In this document: positions 29,760 through 32,761 of the stretch, piece after piece | Position numbering within the stretch: the first letter of the stretch is position 1 | Layout: the number at the start of each line of letters is the position of its first letter | From: a virus | DNA: 32,761 nt | IMG/VR virus record: IMGVR_UViG_3300048784_000146 | Coordinates: 1 to 32,761 of that record | Direction: 5' to 3' (one strand) | Notes under the pieces: generated by a model | The model's input: the letters and a program-made list of their open reading frames with translations, nothing else | The model's database searches: none | What the model was told of the DNA's origin: nothing | Program-made: the position numbers and the translations under genes

Positions 29760-31336
29760 TCATAACTCCAGTGGGCGGCGTAGTTCTTGGCCAATCGGGG
29801 GTCGTACCCCTGGCGTCCTACATGCAGGCCACCAACGACGGTGATCTCGTCCTGGTAGGCGTCACCCTGGTGGGCGGCACCGGCCACACTGTGAGTTCGG
29901 TCACTGATGCCAATGGCAACACCTGGGCCATCGTGGGTCACGTCGATAACGGTATCGACTACGTGGCGCTCTTCGCGTGTTGGGCGATCACGACCCCTGG
30001 CGTTTCCGCGTTGACCGTCAACACCACTTACACAGGCGGCATCACCATCCAAGTTGCAGAGTTCACCACGGACGTACCCGTGACGTGGAGCCTCGACGGC
30101 TCAGTGAGCGACACGTACAACGCCAGCGCTGTGGCAGACGCGCCCTACCCCACCCTGACGCCCTCCATCGCCAACGAACTGTTCGTGTCGGTGGCGATAC
30201 TGGAGGGTGGCAACCCATCGATATCGGACACCAACCCCTACGAGGGCTGGAGCGCGTACGCGAATCAGATATTCAACTACAACATCAACGTGGGACCGGC
30301 CAGCGTGCCCTACACTGCCGTAGCCGCCTACGGCGAGGCAAACGGTTCCTACGCCATGGTGTCAGCGCTGATCAAAGCCGTACCTACTGGCGCTACACCC
30401 ACTGGCCCACTCGCACCTACGTTGACTTCGCCACTCCCCGATCAGTCAATACCCGCAGCGAGCGGATTCGACTTCATGTGGGACTACAACACGCAGGGCG
30501 CACCGCCCGAGACTGGCTATCAGTTTAGGCAGAAGGTGGGGGCGGGCTCGTACTCGTACTGGAACGCGGCCACTTCCTCTTGGTCGTCCACACCGGTTAC
30601 TAACAGCCCCAGCAATAACTCGGTAGCCCCGATACCCGCGAGTCAATTCGTGAACGGAACGACGTACGACTGGTCCGTAGCCTCCGTGGACTCTAGCGGT
30701 GTCGGCCCCTTCGCTGCAGACGGGTCCTTCGATTGCGCGGCTGGTCCAACCGTGAGCGTGACCGCACCCACTGGCACCTACTCGGCCAGTTGCTTCCCTA
30801 CCGTCACTTGGTCAGTCACTTACACGGGTGGCGCAACGCAGGCGTCCTATCGCGTAGTCACTTACACGCAGGCACAGTACGCTGCCCCCGACTTCGTACC
30901 CGGAGTAAATGCTGGCGTGGACGATTCGGGTTGGCTCACCGGTACGGCCACCTCGTACACACTGGCCAACGGACTCCTGCAGGGCTCGGTTTGTCAGTCC
31001 TACGTCTTCGTCATCCAGACGCCCGGACTGCAACAGAACGACGCGTACACCTCCTACACCATCAACGCCACGACGCCCAGCGCACCGACCATCAACGTAG
31101 CGGCGGTGACCACTCCGATCTCGGGCGTGCCAGCCATCGCGATTACGGTGCATGACACCAATACGGGTGGCGTATCCGCGACGGGTGTGGTGATCTTGCG
31201 TAGTGATGGTGTGTACGTGACGGGCGCGACTCCAGCCAACCCTGCGGCGATCACTGCCGGGGGTACCATCGTGGTTTACGACTACGAAGCATCTGGCCAA
31301 ACCTCCTACACCTACGAAGCGTGGTGCATACACTAA
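29756..31336 (+). CDS. Tail protein with virion beta unit and fibronectin-like domains
   Basis: A 526-residue protein with a GTG start and GGAGG upstream, overlapping the tape measure end. Residues about 1-205 are one copy of the beta unit found in the 3554-5725 protein: GDLVLVGVTL, VSSVTDANGNTW, TYTGGITIQVAEF, TWSLDG. Two fibronectin-III-like domains follow: PTLTSPLPDQSIPAASGFDF with TYDWSVASVDSSGVGPF (about 220-325), and VSVTAPTGTYSASCFPTVTW with YVFVIQTPGLQQNDAYTSYT (about 330-440), and then a last beta domain. It is placed before the tail-tip genes. It probably decorates or extends the tail tip. Confidence 0.65.
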   Translation: MIITPVGGVVLGQSGVVPLASYMQATNDGDLVLVGVTLVGGTGHTVSSVTDANGNTWAIVGHVDNGIDYVALFACWAITTPGVSALTVNTTYTGGITIQVAEFTTDVPVTWSLDGSVSDTYNASAVADAPYPTLTPSIANELFVSVAILEGGNPSISDTNPYEGWSAYANQIFNYNINVGPASVPYTAVAAYGEANGSYAMVSALIKAVPTGATPTGPLAPTLTSPLPDQSIPAASGFDFMWDYNTQGAPPETGYQFRQKVGAGSYSYWNAATSSWSSTPVTNSPSNNSVAPIPASQFVNGTTYDWSVASVDSSGVGPFAADGSFDCAAGPTVSVTAPTGTYSASCFPTVTWSVTYTGGATQASYRVVTYTQAQYAAPDFVPGVNAGVDDSGWLTGTATSYTLANGLLQGSVCQSYVFVIQTPGLQQNDAYTSYTINATTPSAPTINVAAVTTPISGVPAIAITVHDTNTGGVSATGVVILRSDGVYVTGATPANPAAITAGGTIVVYDYEASGQTSYTYEAWCIH

Positions 31337-31337
31337 A

Positions 31338-31856
31338 ATGACTACCGTACTCAGCCCCAGCGTAACCTCGGCAGCAGTATCACTCACCGGCCAGACCCTC
31401 GCTGTAGCGGACGCATCTCTTCCGCTATCGTCAGGCTTCTCGATGTGGATACCCAGCAATCCCTCAGGCGCTATTCAACTGCGGCTCGCATCACGCGCCA
31501 GTGGTGCGAACTCGGTAGCCTCAGGCGGTGACGCCGTGTGGGTGATCGACCGTCCCGAAGATCAGGGCATCTTCCAACCCTTTGGGCGCAAGGACTCCGT
31601 GGTTGTGCGTGGTGATATTCGCGACGAGCAGTTCGATCTCGACCTGGTATTCATCGGCAACGCGGAGTGGAACGCGTTCGACGCGATGCGCAACCTGCAG
31701 CAGACAGTGGCTCTTCGTTCGGATATGACTTCGGCGGTCAATTACTACGTGCTCGGTGGTACACGACCCGTGATGATCTTGCGTGGTCAACGTTTCACTA
31801 GTCCCATTCGCCAGGTGACAATCACCTTTACCCCGGTGTTGAAACCCACCTCATAA
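31338..31856 (+). CDS. Minor tail protein, distal-tail-like
   Basis: A 172-residue protein one base after the previous stop. The middle part, WVIDRPEDQGIFQPFGRKD, VVVRGDIRDEQFDLDLVFIGNAEWNAFDAMRNLQQTVALR, and the closing strands RPVMILRG and QVTITFTPVL follow the pattern of actinophage minor tail proteins that link the tube to the tip hub. It is placed between tail fibre-like and hub genes. Family name is uncertain. Confidence 0.6.
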   Translation: MTTVLSPSVTSAAVSLTGQTLAVADASLPLSSGFSMWIPSNPSGAIQLRLASRASGANSVASGGDAVWVIDRPEDQGIFQPFGRKDSVVVRGDIRDEQFDLDLVFIGNAEWNAFDAMRNLQQTVALRSDMTSAVNYYVLGGTRPVMILRGQRFTSPIRQVTITFTPVLKPTS

Positions 31857-32761
31857 TGTACCCGGTTAGCCAGCGATTCAAAGAGACGTTCTACCGGACG
31901 CACAAGCGAATAGTGGTAGTGAACGTCTGCAACTTCGATGGTTCGGTGGTGCAGCAACTGCGCACCGTGGTGGACGGCAACGTGACGGTGGACGAAACGC
32001 AAGCCACGCGCCGCACTCTGTCGCTAACCATCGAATCGCAAGGTCATAATCTCGACAACCTCATACCACGAATCAAGACGGACTTGCTTAATCCCGCTGC
32101 TTCGCACGAGATCAGGGTCTATCGAGGTATCGACTATCAAGACGGCACCACGGAAGTCGTGCCCCTGGGCGTCTTTCAGATGTCGAAGCCACAAGTCACT
32201 GAAAAGACCGCGAAAAGCGGTGACGTCAGTTTTGAGATTGTAGTCACTGGGTACGACCGTTCATCGTGGTTGGCGCGTCTGCCGTGGATAACGCCCTACA
32301 CCATCGTACAAGGCACGACTCTTAGCGCAGCGGTGACTGCTGCGGTGCAGAACCGCATGGCCAGCGTAGGGGCGACCTTGCGCATGAAAATCGTTAACAC
32401 GCCCAACACTTTTGTGCAGTACACCACTTGGGGGCTCAGTACCGGCAGCGCCGACAACCCGTGGACCGACCTGACCAAACTCGTGTCGGGGTTCGGTTAT
32501 GAACTCTTCTTCGACGTCGAGGGGACACTGGTAATGCAGGCTATTGCGTCATCCGACAAACTGCAGCCCGCGAACGTCGCACAGTTCGAAGAGGGGGTGA
32601 ACTGCACAACCACCGCCATTCAATTAACGCTTGATGTGACCAAGGAGTACAGCGGCGTAATCGTGATCGCACGTGGCAAGGGCATCGCGGTGCCCCCCGT
32701 ACGTGCGGAGGCTTGGGATACGAACATTAACAGCCCCACCTACTACCTCGGCCCCTTCGGC
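31856..32761 (+). CDS. Minor tail/tip hub protein, 5' part (cut by window end)
   Basis: The ATG at 31856 overlaps the previous stop (TAATG); 302 codons are present and open to the last base. It begins MYPVSQRFKETFYRTHKRIVVV and then LRTVVDGNVTVDETQATRRTLSLTIES, the 'G-x-V-T-x-D-x-x-x-x-x-R-R' pattern of the DUF5047-type minor tail proteins of actinophages, followed by VPLGVFQMSKPQV, EIVVTGYDRSSWLARL and DLTKLVSGFGYELFFDVEG. These act as hub or baseplate parts at the tail tip. The remainder lies outside the window. Confidence 0.75.
   Translation, partial: MYPVSQRFKETFYRTHKRIVVVNVCNFDGSVVQQLRTVVDGNVTVDETQATRRTLSLTIESQGHNLDNLIPRIKTDLLNPAASHEIRVYRGIDYQDGTTEVVPLGVFQMSKPQVTEKTAKSGDVSFEIVVTGYDRSSWLARLPWITPYTIVQGTTLSAAVTAAVQNRMASVGATLRMKIVNTPNTFVQYTTWGLSTGSADNPWTDLTKLVSGFGYELFFDVEGTLVMQAIASSDKLQPANVAQFEEGVNCTTTAIQLTLDVTKEYSGVIVIARGKGIAVPPVRAEAWDTNINSPTYYLGPFG

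Overview
This 32.8 kb window looks like the virion-structure half of a tailed, long-tailed (siphovirus-type) phage or prophage that infects an actinobacterium. The host inference rests on a WhiB-type iron-sulfur regulator (about 1416-1664) and an Rpf-type transglycosylase domain protein (1046-1387), both essentially actinobacterial families, and on moderately GC-rich, tightly overlapped genes. No integrase, replication module, holin or tRNA was recognised. Both ends cut through genes, so this is a fragment.

Layout. 1-1664: seven small genes, several with Cys-pair zinc-binding motifs, ending in the Rpf-like and WhiB genes. 1701-9612: low-complexity Thr/Ser/Gly-rich proteins, probably virion fibres or decorations, including a 723-aa protein with duplicated beta domains and an 1183-aa protein containing 54 back-to-back 20/21-residue repeats. 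9609-17613: packaging and head genes: large terminase, portal fused to a MuF domain, a ParB-like/GNAT-like protein, a prohead protease with a roughly 400-residue extra tail, and a small protein with a CBM5/12-like chitin-binding module. 17698-20054: a cassette of one unknown gene, a glycosyltransferase, a TagD-like cytidylyltransferase and a second putative glycosyltransferase, lying between the protease and the major capsid gene (20260-21579). 21675-23586: three genes on the minus strand with their own canonical promoter, set into the structural operon. 23705-32761: head completion, tail terminator, tail tube, tail chaperones with a frameshift arrangement, tape measure, and tail-tip proteins; the last is cut by the window end.

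Three things stand out. First, three genes (14629, 17698, 23705) are each preceded by a TGnTAnnnT extended -10 box ending exactly 6 nt before the ATG, which would place the transcription start on the A of the ATG: leaderless mRNAs in a genome otherwise full of Shine-Dalgarno sites. Second, a short motif, Y-N/S-P-D-E/Q-P-R-D-D/E-x-G-E/K-W, occurs three times in two adjacent head genes and marks the borders between recognised and unrecognised domains, suggesting a modular tag on head-carried cargo. Third, the 54-repeat protein has a 41-residue super-periodicity, a cysteine-rich end and strongly diversified synonymous codons. All functional statements are from motif reading of the translated sequence; no database search was run.
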